Shown here: positions 17,888-25,735 of the stretch, piece after piece | How the letters are laid out: each line of letters starts with the position of its first letter | How positions within the stretch are numbered: the first letter of the stretch is position 1 | Assembly (NCBI RefSeq): GCF_030553075.1 | Contig: NZ_CP130701.1 | Span: forward strand, 2,480,001 to 2,544,000 | Length of the DNA stretch: 64,000 nt | Direction: 5' to 3' | Source of the DNA: Halomonas sp. I5-271120 | GTDB taxonomy: Bacteria > Pseudomonadota > Gammaproteobacteria > Pseudomonadales > Halomonadaceae | Program-made: the position numbers and the translations under genes | Notes under the pieces: generated by a model | Database searches by the model: none | What the model saw: the letters and a program-made list of their open reading frames with translations, nothing else | What the model was told of the DNA's origin: nothing

Positions 17888-18906
17888 GAGGGGGAGTCCT
17901 CCAGGCGGGAGAGGCTAGCGCCAAAGCGCTGACGATAGACCGACGGTGACACGCCATAGCGTCGATGAAAGAGACGGCGTAACTGTTCGGCGCTGCCCAG
18001 CCGCCATTGGGCGGCAAGGCGCTCCAGAGGCGGAGCCGGGCTGGCCGTGAGCAGTTGCTGGCGCGCCCCTTCGAGGCGCAGTTGCGTCAGGTAGGCGCCG
18101 GGAGTGGTATCGAGGTGGTGCCTAAAGAGACGCGACAGGTGGCGCGGGGTGACCGCCATCCGAGCCGCCATGCTCTCCAGGTCATGCGGTTCGGCGGGAT
18201 CGGCGTGCAGCCGGTCCAGCAGCTCGCGCAGCGACCCGCTGGCCCGCTGTTGGTAGCGCAGCGCCTCGCTGAACTGGGCCTGGCCGCCCGGACGATGCAG
18301 GAACATCACCAGCTCGCGAGCCACCTGACCGGCCAGCTCGCCACCCTGATCGGCCTCGACCAGCGACAGGGCCAGATCGATGCCGGCGGTGACCCCGGCG
18401 CTGGTATAGCGTCCCCGGTCTTGCACATAGAGGGCATCGGGTTCGACCTGGATCAGCGGATAGGCCTGCGCCAGCGCCTCTGCATGGCGCCAGTGAGTCG
18501 TGGCCCGGCACCCGTCCAAAAGTCCGGCCCTGGCCAGCAGGAAGGCGCCCGTGCAGATGGCGCCCAGGCGCCTGACTGTTGGGGCTATCTCGCGAAGGTT
18601 ATCGATATGCTGCTGCGCCTGGCATTGCGCGAAGACACCACTACCGCCGGCCACCAGCAGGGTGTCCGGCGCGCCCCTTGCCGTCAGGCTCGCCCAGTCC
18701 AGGTCCGCCACCATCGACAGCCCGCCGTTGGTGGTCAGGGGGCCGGGTTCTTGGGCGAGCAGTTCGAGCGAGTAGAGCGCTTTGCCGGCACAGGCGTTGG
18801 CGCTGGCGAAGACCTGCCAGGGACCGCAGACATCGAGCACCTGACAGTCCGGATAGGCCAGCAGCGTGATGTGGCGTGATGGGGTGGGCGACGATGGGGA
18901 TGACAT
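17878..18906 (-). CDS. GlxA-family transcriptional regulator (DJ-1/PfpI plus AraC domains)
   Basis: This 342-residue regulator has an N-terminal class I glutamine-amidotransferase-like domain (ITLLAYPDCQVLDVCGPWQVF, then GAICTGAFLLARAGLL, with the nucleophile-elbow cysteine in ICTGA) and a C-terminal AraC HTH region (VTPRHLSRLFRHHLDTTPGAY and GSAEQLRRLFHRRYGVSPS). In relatives such as GbdR, CdhR and ArgR the amidotransferase-like domain senses betaine, carnitine or arginine. The ligand here is unknown. I use the ATG at 18906. The coupled downstream gene is an MFS transporter. Confidence 0.87.
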   Translation of the reverse strand: MSSPSSPTPSRHITLLAYPDCQVLDVCGPWQVFASANACAGKALYSLELLAQEPGPLTTNGGLSMVADLDWASLTARGAPDTLLVAGGSGVFAQCQAQQHIDNLREIAPTVRRLGAICTGAFLLARAGLLDGCRATTHWRHAEALAQAYPLIQVEPDALYVQDRGRYTSAGVTAGIDLALSLVEADQGGELAGQVARELVMFLHRPGGQAQFSEALRYQQRASGSLRELLDRLHADPAEPHDLESMAARMAVTPRHLSRLFRHHLDTTPGAYLTQLRLEGARQQLLTASPAPPLERLAAQWRLGSAEQLRRLFHRRYGVSPSVYRQRFGASLSRLEDSPSCP

Positions 18907-19030
18907 CCAAGCACTCCAGGACGGGGAATGTCTTGAGTCTGGGCGCAAGGCCGGATGTCCACAACGACCAATATCCCACCGATAAGGACATTGCTTCCCA
19001 CATATCTCCCCACATGGCTTCCCAAACAGA

Positions 19031-19058
19031 CGACGCCCTGCCGAGTGGCAGGGCGTCG
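19031..19058 (-). terminator. Hairpin after the sodium/solute symporter gene
   Basis: CGACGCCCTGCC (19031-19042) pairs perfectly with GGCAGGGCGTCG (19047-19058) around GAGT. It lies 90 bases downstream of the symporter stop on the minus strand. Confidence 0.6.
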
Positions 19059-19070
19059 AGCGAGGACTCT

Positions 19071-19106
19071 GTCGGTGCTTGAGTCGGTGCTTGGGTCAGT
19101 GCTTGG
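19071..19106. repeat. 12-bp degenerate tandem repeat, three copies
   Basis: Three head-to-tail copies of GTCGGTGCTTGR lie at 19071-19082, 19083-19094 and 19095-19106, differing by one or two bases. They lie between the symporter stop and its hairpin terminator. Confidence 0.8.
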
Positions 19107-19147
19107 TGCTTATTCAGCACGCAGGTCACTGCCTGGTCCGTTATCGG

Positions 19148-20743
19148 CTAGCCGGCGAAGGCGACATAGATGGCGATCACCAGGATCACTAGCACGATGC
19201 CGGCGGGCACGGCGCCTTTCCAGGGCGTCAGGTCGACGGCCTTGCTGTCTTCCTGCACCCAGTCGGTTTCACGGGGGCGCAGCTTGCCGATGATCAGCAT
19301 GACCGCTACCAGCAGCACGAAGACCGCGGCCACGAAGTGGAACTCATGCATGATGGTCGGCAGCTTGTTGAACGGCGGTACGAAGTAGCCGGCGAAGATC
19401 AGCAGACAGCCGCCGATCAGGGCGATCTTGGCGGCGAGCGGTGGTACGCGCTTGGTCAGCAGGCCGACCACCACCACGGCAAGGATCGGGATGAAGTAGA
19501 TGGCGTTCATCTTCTGCAGGTAGCCGAACAGGCTTTCCTGACCGGCCAGCAGCGGGGCGATGGTCATCGAGACGAAGGCCATGACCCAGCCGAACACCTT
19601 GCCGCAGTTGACGACCTGATCTTCGGTGGCGTCCTTCTTGAACACCCCCTTGTAGATGCCCAGGCTGAAGATGGTGGTGGTGCTGTTCAGCGCCGAGTTG
19701 AAGGACGACAGAATGGCGCCGACCATGACCGCGGCGAAGAAACCGGTGAGATAGGGCGGCAGCACGTCGAACACCAGGCGACCATAGGCTTCATCCGCCG
19801 CCACGCCCTGATCGGCATAGAGGTGATAGGCGATGATGCCTGGCAGCACCAGGTAGAGCGGCCCCAGCAGCTTGAAGAAGCCGGTCAGCAGCACGCCTTT
19901 CTGACCTTCGGCGAGGTTCTTGGCGGCAAAGGTGCGCTGGATGATCTGCTGGTTGGTGGTCCAGTAGAACACGTTGATCAGGAAGACACCGGTGAACAGG
20001 GTAAAGAAGGGAACCTGCTGCTCCGAACCGCCGATCGAGTTGAGCTTTTCCGGATTGGTCTCCTTGAGGATCTCCCAGCCGGCGAGCACGCCGCCGTCGG
20101 CGCTGACGGCCTGCAGGCCGAAGTACACGATCACGAAACCGCCGACCAGCAGGCCGATACCGTTGAGCGTGTCGGACACGGCGACGGTGCGCAGGCCGCC
20201 AAACAGGGCGTAGACCGAGCCGATCAGGCCCACCACCCAGACGGTCAGCCACAGCAGAGAAGTGCTGGACTCGATGCCGGTCAACCCTGACAGGTCGAGC
20301 ATGCCCTGCAGACCTATGGCCCCGGAGTAGAGAATGATAGGCAGCAGGATCACCGCATAGGCGATCAGGAAGATCACGTTGGTGATCAGTTGAGTGCCGG
20401 CATCGAAGCGGATCGATAGCAGTTGGGGCAGAGTGGCAATGCCGCTCTTGAGAAAGCGTGGCAGGAAGAACAGCGCCAGCGCCACCAGGGCGATGACCGC
20501 CACGACCTCCCAGGCCATCACGGAGAGGCCATCGCTGAAGGCCGCCCCGTTGAGCCCCACCATCTGCTCGGTGGACAGGTTGGTCATCAGCAGTGAGCCG
20601 GCGATCAGCGGAAAGGTCAGGGAACGACCGGCCAGGAAATAGCCTTGGGTACTTTTATGGTCGTCGCGCCGGGTGATCCGCCAGGTGATGAAGGCGACCA
20701 GACCGGTAAAGAACACGAACGACGCCAGGGTCAGGGCATGCAC
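19148..20743 (-). CDS. Sodium/solute symporter (SSS family, YidK-like)
   Basis: This 531-residue inner-membrane protein has about 14 hydrophobic segments. It opens with an N-terminal helix and [23 protein letters not shown], the SSS core with the sodium site region. [20 protein letters not shown] is the conserved SLC5/SSS signature near the middle. Family members import sugars, proline, acetate or choline-type solutes with sodium. The overall pattern is nearest the YidK/sugar-type branch, but the substrate cannot be fixed. It is the only gene of its unit. A long dyad sits 98-135 bases upstream of the start. Confidence 0.85.
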   Translation of the reverse strand: MHALTLASFVFFTGLVAFITWRITRRDDHKSTQGYFLAGRSLTFPLIAGSLLMTNLSTEQMVGLNGAAFSDGLSVMAWEVVAVIALVALALFFLPRFLKSGIATLPQLLSIRFDAGTQLITNVIFLIAYAVILLPIILYSGAIGLQGMLDLSGLTGIESSTSLLWLTVWVVGLIGSVYALFGGLRTVAVSDTLNGIGLLVGGFVIVYFGLQAVSADGGVLAGWEILKETNPEKLNSIGGSEQQVPFFTLFTGVFLINVFYWTTNQQIIQRTFAAKNLAEGQKGVLLTGFFKLLGPLYLVLPGIIAYHLYADQGVAADEAYGRLVFDVLPPYLTGFFAAVMVGAILSSFNSALNSTTTIFSLGIYKGVFKKDATEDQVVNCGKVFGWVMAFVSMTIAPLLAGQESLFGYLQKMNAIYFIPILAVVVVGLLTKRVPPLAAKIALIGGCLLIFAGYFVPPFNKLPTIMHEFHFVAAVFVLLVAVMLIIGKLRPRETDWVQEDSKAVDLTPWKGAVPAGIVLVILVIAIYVAFAG

Positions 20744-21074
20744 GGTGGAATAATCCTTAAACTGCGGGCAAAAGCGGCGCCTTCAGCGTTTTTTTGCCAA
20801 GGAATGGAGTAACTTTACGAGCGTGGGGTGATGCTAGGGAGCCTTAGACTAAAGCTCTATGCATCTTTGGTCTAAGGCCTGCCATGGCGGCTAAGTTTGC
20901 CATCATTGTCGGCCTCTGTATGCGTCACCCTGGCTCGTCAGCATAGTGTTTATGCCCCGTTTTGCAGCCAGTTTGGTAGCCCCGTTTTTTAGCCCGGGTT
21001 CAAGCCCGCTCGTTAGGCGCGGCGCTTTAGGGCGATCTTCATGAACGGCTTGTGATCAACGTTCAATATATCAA
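20744..21074. other. Intergenic region upstream of the symporter
   Basis: There is no gene here. It contains an AT-rich tract near 20783-20795, a 14-bp inverted repeat at 20841-20878 and a GC-poor stretch at 21045-21080. The promoter of the symporter gene should lie in its lower part. Confidence 0.6.
20841..20878. promoter_or_regulatory. Long imperfect palindrome upstream of the symporter gene
   Basis: GCCTTAGACTAAAG (20841-20854) faces CTTTGGTCTAAGGC (20865-20878) across ten bases. The arms are complementary except for one G-T position. There is no T-run, so a protein operator is more likely than a terminator. Confidence 0.6.
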
Positions 21075-21290
21075 TCACCCCCCTAGGGGGATGGCCGGTG
21101 GCGGAGGTATCACACCGGCCAGCTGGCCGAACATCGGGCTGGCGGCCACCAGGAACCCAAGGCCGGCCAACAACTGACCGAGCCGTTTGCGACTCGGTTG
21201 ACGTGCGATCGTCAGCCCCACCAGGCAGATGACCAGGCCCAGGGTGTGCAGCACCAGTGTCAGGGTGGGCAAGAGATCATGCAGTGGCAT
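21075..21290 (-). CDS. Small hypothetical membrane protein
   Basis: This 71-residue product has two hydrophobic helices (about residues 5-28 and 38-58) separated by a basic loop ARQPSRKRLG, and ends in proline-rich IPPPPAIPLGG. The topology is that of a small inner-membrane protein. CAGGT lies about eight bases before the ATG. I do not recognise the family. It is divergent from the DUF924 gene. Confidence 0.5.
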   Translation of the reverse strand: MPLHDLLPTLTLVLHTLGLVICLVGLTIARQPSRKRLGQLLAGLGFLVAASPMFGQLAGVIPPPPAIPLGG

Positions 21291-21433
21291 AGGGCGACCT
21301 GATGAGCGTGGCTTGGGGCCGGGTGGAGAGTCGGCTAGGATGGAAACAGGAATCCCATCATATCAAGGTGTTTCGGCCGCCGGCATTGCGGCCGTTATCA
21401 GCCCTGATCGTCATAGCCAAGGAGGAGAAGATC

Positions 21434-21982
21434 ATGGCCGACGCCGGTCCCGAGGCGGTCATCGACTTCTGGTTCGAGGAGCTGACCCCCAAGCAGTGGT
21501 TCGCCAAGGACGAGGTCCTGGATGCCTTGATCGCGACGCGCTTCGAGCCGATCTGGAACGCCGCCTGTCGCGCCGAGCTGTGGACCTGGCGGGCGACGCC
21601 GCAGGGGCGTCTGGCCGAGATCCTGATACTGGATCAATTCTCGCGCAACATGCATCGCGATCATCCGATGGCCTTCGCTCAGGATGCACTGGCACTCGTG
21701 CTGGCTCAGGAGGCGGTGGCTCAGGGCGATGATCAGGCGCTGACGACCCGTCAGCGGCCCTTTCTCTATATGCCCTACATGCACAGCGAATCCCTGCTCG
21801 TTCATGAAGAAGCGCTGCGGCTCTTCGATCAGCCGGGTCTCGAGGAAAACCTGCGCTTCGAGCATCGCCATCGCGACATCCTCTTGCGGTTCGGGCGCTA
21901 TCCGCACCGCAATGCCATCCTGGGTCGGGATTCCAGCGCCGAGGAACTGGCCTTTCTGGAGCAGCCGGGTTCAGGATTCTGA
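21434..21982 (+). CDS. DUF924 family protein
   Basis: This 182-residue alpha-helical soluble protein has the DUF924 pattern: an N-terminal VIDFWFEELTPKQWFAKD, then LILDQFSRNMHRDHPMAFAQD and RPFLYMPYMHSESL. The fold is TPR-like and the biochemical role is not established. AAGGAGGAGAAGATC precedes the ATG, so I discard the longer open frame upstream. Confidence 0.88.
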   Translation: MADAGPEAVIDFWFEELTPKQWFAKDEVLDALIATRFEPIWNAACRAELWTWRATPQGRLAEILILDQFSRNMHRDHPMAFAQDALALVLAQEAVAQGDDQALTTRQRPFLYMPYMHSESLLVHEEALRLFDQPGLEENLRFEHRHRDILLRFGRYPHRNAILGRDSSAEELAFLEQPGSGF

Positions 21983-22322
21983 GTCGTTGGCATCGGGCAT
22001 TGGAGTGCTCGACGCCATGTGGCCCGTTGTTTTGCAAGGCGTATCCGCGTGGATGAGCAGCCAGGGTATGATAGCGAGCAGACATTATTTTCAAGAGCGT
22101 GTTTCAGACGCCGCGCTTTCCGGGCACTGTGTCATGGACTGTGCTGTGGACTGTGTATAAGTACCGGTTATCAGTAGTATTTTATAAGCACCGTTTCGTG
22201 GGGGCTGTTATACAAGTACTGTGCAGTAAGTATGGTGTAGGAAGCACTGTGTCAGGGTCACCCTCTAAAAGTTGCTATCTGAAGGTAGTCAGGCAACACC
22301 TCACAGCAAAGGAGAGCATTCT
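21983..22322. other. Intergenic region with short repeats
   Basis: There is no gene. An array of 12-bp repeats lies at 22126-22161. Further imperfect copies of a CTGT/AAGTA pattern continue to about 22235. The promoter of the small membrane protein gene downstream should be here. Confidence 0.6.
22126..22161. repeat. 12-bp degenerate tandem repeat, three copies
   Basis: Copies ACTGTGTCATGG, ACTGTGCTGTGG and ACTGTGTATAAG lie head to tail. The first half is conserved and the second half drifts. Confidence 0.7.
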
Positions 22323-22565
22323 ATGGGAATCATTGCGTGGTTGATCATCGGTGGTCTGGCCGGCTGGATTGCCGGTAACATCATGCGTGGCGGCGGCTTC
22401 GGTGTGCTGGGTAACATCGGGGTCGGTGTGGTCGGCGCCCTGGTGGGCGGCTTCATGTTCAGCCTGCTGGGGCTATCCGCAGGCGGTTTCATCGGTTCGC
22501 TGGTCACGGCAACGGTGGGCGCCGTGGTTCTGCTGTGGATCATTTCCAAGGTCAAGAGTGGCTGA
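22323..22565 (+). CDS. GlsB/YeaQ/YmgE family stress membrane protein
   Basis: This 80-residue protein is almost entirely hydrophobic, with glycine-rich helices (GGLAGWIAGNIMRGGGFG, VGALVGGFMFSLLG). That is the pattern of transglycosylase-associated/GlsB proteins such as E. coli YeaQ and YmgE, which accumulate under stress and in stationary phase. The exact function is unknown. AAAGGAGAGCATTCT precedes the ATG. Confidence 0.88.
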   Translation: MGIIAWLIIGGLAGWIAGNIMRGGGFGVLGNIGVGVVGALVGGFMFSLLGLSAGGFIGSLVTATVGAVVLLWIISKVKSG

Positions 22566-22604
22566 CGCCATCGCCTTGCCTTGCCGCTTTATCGGCAGCA
22601 TAAA

Positions 22605-22634
22605 AAACCGCCCGGCCAATTGGCCGGGCGGTTT
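22605..22634. terminator. Bidirectional intrinsic terminator
   Basis: AAACCGCCCGGCCA pairs with TGGCCGGGCGGTTT around two bases. A-run on the left and T-run on the right serve the small membrane protein gene and the convergent gabT. Confidence 0.85.
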
Positions 22635-22675
22635 CGTTTCAGGGCTGGTCCAGCCGCGTCATCCGCAGATGGCGA

Positions 22676-23974
22676 TCAGGCGGTAGCGGCGCTCTTGCTG
22701 CCGACCAGTTCCTTGAGGGTCTCTTCGATGATGGCCAGGCCTTCCTCGAGGATCTCGTCCTCGATGGTGACCGGCATCAGGAAGCGGATGGTGTTGCCGT
22801 AAAGACCGCAGGACAGCAGGATCAGTCCCTTCTCGCGCGCCTTCTTGCAAAGGGCGCCTGCCAGGTCGGCATCCGGCGTGTGGTTGGCCTTGTCGGTCAC
22901 CAGGTCGATGGCGGCCATGGCGCCCATGTTGCGACCGTTGTCGACACAGTCGAAGTCCTGCTGCCATTGCGCGAAGCGCTTGGCCAGCTTGTCACCCAGC
23001 GCCTGGCTCTTGCCGAGGATGTTTTCTTCCTCGAAGACTTCCAGCACCGCGAGGGTGGCCGCACAGGAGACCGGGCTGCCGGTATAGGTGCCGCCGAGAG
23101 AGTTGGGGCCGCAAGCGTCCATGACCGTGTCGGTACCCACGACAGCGGAGATCGGCATGCCGTCGGCCATGCTCTTGGCCATGGTGATGATGTCCGGCTC
23201 GACGCCGCTGTGCTCGATGGCGAACAGCTTGCCGGTACGACCGAAGCCGGACTGCACTTCGTCGATAATCATCATCATGCCGTGCTCGTCGCAGATTTCG
23301 CGGATCGCCTTGAGGAAGCTGGTCGGTGCCGGGTAGAAACCACCCTCACCGAGAACCGGTTCCAGCACGATGGCCGCGGTATCCTTGGGGTTGGCATCGG
23401 TCTTCAGCGCCATCTTCAGGCCGCGCAGGGCTTCATCTTCGCTGACGCCGTGGTACGGCACCGGATAGGGCGCCCGGAAGACGTTGCCCGGCATGCTGCC
23501 GAAATCGGTGGCGTAGGGCGCGACCTTGCCGTTCATGGCCATGGTCATGAAGGTACGGCCGTGGTAGCCGCCGTCGAAGCAGATGACGTTGTTCTTGCCG
23601 GTGGCGCCACGAGCGATCTTGACCGCGTTTTCCAGCGCCTCGGCACCGGAGTTGGCCAGCATGACCTTACCATGACCGCGCACCGGAGTGACCTGGCTAA
23701 GCTTCTCGGCGACCTTCACGTAGCCTTCATAGGGCATCACGGTCTGGCAGGTGTGCATCACCTTGTCGAGCTGGTCCTTGACGGCCTGCACGACCTTGGG
23801 ATGGCGATGACCGATGTTGAGCACGCCGATGCCGCCGGCGAAATCGATGATGCGGTTGCCATCGGCATCCCAGATCAGGGCATTCTCGGCACGGTCGGCA
23901 AACTGAGTGGCCGGGCTGGCGGCGCCGTTGGCTACGTAGCGCTGCTTGAGTTCGTTGAGTTGGGCGTTATTCAT
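22676..23974 (-). CDS. gabT: 4-aminobutyrate aminotransferase
   Basis: This PLP enzyme moves the amino group of GABA to 2-oxoglutarate, giving succinate semialdehyde and glutamate. The 432-residue protein has NSGAEALENAVKIAR (phosphate binding), the aspartate motif IIDEVQSGFGRTGK (near 237-249) and the PLP-lysine in MAKSMADGMP (K267). I start at the ATG (23974) behind GGAGAG, rather than the TTG before it. gabD ends 29 bases upstream on the same strand, so gabD-gabT form an operon that converts GABA to succinate. Confidence 0.93.
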   Translation of the reverse strand: MNNAQLNELKQRYVANGAASPATQFADRAENALIWDADGNRIIDFAGGIGVLNIGHRHPKVVQAVKDQLDKVMHTCQTVMPYEGYVKVAEKLSQVTPVRGHGKVMLANSGAEALENAVKIARGATGKNNVICFDGGYHGRTFMTMAMNGKVAPYATDFGSMPGNVFRAPYPVPYHGVSEDEALRGLKMALKTDANPKDTAAIVLEPVLGEGGFYPAPTSFLKAIREICDEHGMMMIIDEVQSGFGRTGKLFAIEHSGVEPDIITMAKSMADGMPISAVVGTDTVMDACGPNSLGGTYTGSPVSCAATLAVLEVFEEENILGKSQALGDKLAKRFAQWQQDFDCVDNGRNMGAMAAIDLVTDKANHTPDADLAGALCKKAREKGLILLSCGLYGNTIRFLMPVTIEDEILEEGLAIIEETLKELVGSKSAATA

Positions 23975-24003
23975 CAATCTCTCCTGTCAGAGTCACCTGG
24001 CGC

Positions 24004-25443
24004 TCAGAGGCCGCCAATACAGACGTACTTAAGTTCAGTGTAGTCGTCCAGTCCGTGACGTGATCCCTCACGGCCAAGCCCGGATTCCTTGATGCCGCCG
24101 AAGGGGGCCAGCTCGGTCGAGAGGATCCCTTCGTTGATTCCCACCATGCCATATTCCAGCGCCTCCATCACATGCCAGATGCGGGCATAGTCACGGGCGT
24201 AGAAGTAGGCCGCCAGGCCAAACTCGGTGGCATTGGCCATGGCGATGGCCTCGGCATCGTCGGTGAAGCGGAAGACGGGTGCCAGGGGGCCAAAGGTCTC
24301 TTCCCGGGCGACCCGCATCTCAGGCGTCACGTCGGCAATCACCGTGGGCTGATAGAAGGTACCGCCAAGTGGGTGAGATTCGCCACCACAGATAAGACGG
24401 CCGCCATGTTCGAGCGCGTCACGCACGTGGGACTGCACTTTTTCCACGGCCGCCGCATTGATCAGCGGCCCCTGGTCTACACCTTCTTCGAGACCATTGC
24501 CGACACGAAGTTCGCCGACACGGGTGGCGAGCTTGTCGAGGAAGGCGTCATAGACACCGTCCTGAACCAGCAGGCGGTTGGTGCACACACAGGTCTGGCC
24601 TGAGTTGCGGAACTTGGAGGCGATGGCGCCTTCCACGGCGGCGTCCAGGTCAGCGTCGTCGAAGACGATGAAGGGCGCATTGCCGCCAAGCTCCATGGAG
24701 GCCTTCTTGACGGTGCCGGCACACTGCTCGAGCAGCTTCTTGCCGACCGGCGTGGAGCCGGTGAAAGAGACCTTGCGTACACGCGGGTCGGTGGTCAGCA
24801 CTTCGCCGATCGCCGCCGGTTTGCTGGCGGTGACTACATTCAACACGCCGGCCGGCAGGCCGACGTCTTCGGCCAGCTTGGCCAGCGCCAGGGCGGTCAA
24901 CGGGGTGGCTTCGGCGGGCTTGATGACCACCGTGCAGCCGGCGGCGAGGGCCGGGGCGACCTTGCGGGTGATCATCGCCAGCGGGAAGTTCCAGGGTGTG
25001 ATGGCTGCAACCACGCCGATCGATTCACGCATCACCATCAGACGCTTGTCGTCGCTATGGCTGGGCAGGGTCTCACCGGCCATGCGCTTGGCTTCTTCGG
25101 CGTAGTATTCGATGAAGTTGGCGCCATAGGCCACTTCGCCCATCGACTCTGCCAGCGGCTTGCCCTGTTCCTGGGTCATCAGGCGAGCCAGCGACTCCTG
25201 ATTCGCCATCACGGCGTCGAACCAGCGGCGCAGCAGCGCCGAGCGTTCCTTGGCGGAGCGCTTGCGCCAGTCAGGCCAGGCCGCCTCGGCGGCGGCCACG
25301 GCGTCGCGGGCCGCGTCGGCATCGAGGTCTGCGACCTCGGCGATGGTGTCGCCGGTAGCGGGGTTGGTCACGGCAAAGCGCGTCGGCGCCTCACACCACT
25401 GGCCGTTGATATAGGCATTGGACATCAGTAGATCGGACGACAT
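24004..25443 (-). CDS. gabD: Succinate-semialdehyde dehydrogenase [NAD(P)+]
   Basis: This enzyme oxidises succinate semialdehyde to succinate, the second step of GABA breakdown. The 479-residue protein (E. coli GabD 482) has the Rossmann segment FTGSTPVGKKL, the catalytic Glu in MELGGNAPF (E251) and the catalytic Cys in NSGQTCVCTNR (C285). The longer open frame to 25536 is not supported. The ATG at 25443 follows GGAGG. It is the promoter-proximal gene of the gabDT unit and is divergent from the DUF1266 gene. Confidence 0.93.
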   Translation of the reverse strand: MSSDLLMSNAYINGQWCEAPTRFAVTNPATGDTIAEVADLDADAARDAVAAAEAAWPDWRKRSAKERSALLRRWFDAVMANQESLARLMTQEQGKPLAESMGEVAYGANFIEYYAEEAKRMAGETLPSHSDDKRLMVMRESIGVVAAITPWNFPLAMITRKVAPALAAGCTVVIKPAEATPLTALALAKLAEDVGLPAGVLNVVTASKPAAIGEVLTTDPRVRKVSFTGSTPVGKKLLEQCAGTVKKASMELGGNAPFIVFDDADLDAAVEGAIASKFRNSGQTCVCTNRLLVQDGVYDAFLDKLATRVGELRVGNGLEEGVDQGPLINAAAVEKVQSHVRDALEHGGRLICGGESHPLGGTFYQPTVIADVTPEMRVAREETFGPLAPVFRFTDDAEAIAMANATEFGLAAYFYARDYARIWHVMEALEYGMVGINEGILSTELAPFGGIKESGLGREGSRHGLDDYTELKYVCIGGL

Positions 25444-25735
25444 CGTCGACAGGCCTCCAAGGGGTGTTGTCATCATATTCAACGAGTGTGCATTATTTAA
25501 AACAATCCGCCAAGCCTTATCGAAATGCTTCGTCAAGGCCCTTTATAAGCCGGCCCTTGGGGTTGGGTTCACACCGTTACGGATCAAGCGCATGGGCGCT
25601 CTGGGCCTATTTCCTGCCGATGCGCGTCGTGTCCCTGATAAGCTAGGCATCGGCGAATCCCCCAGTTTCCGCTAAACTAGGCGCCAAAAATTCCTATGTT
25701 GTCTTGATGACAAGCTGCGCGTGGTGAGGTGAGTC

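Noticed and set aside
22880-24043. 387-residue open frame opposite gabT
   Set aside because: It is the antisense frame of an intact aminotransferase in GC-rich DNA and has no ribosome site.
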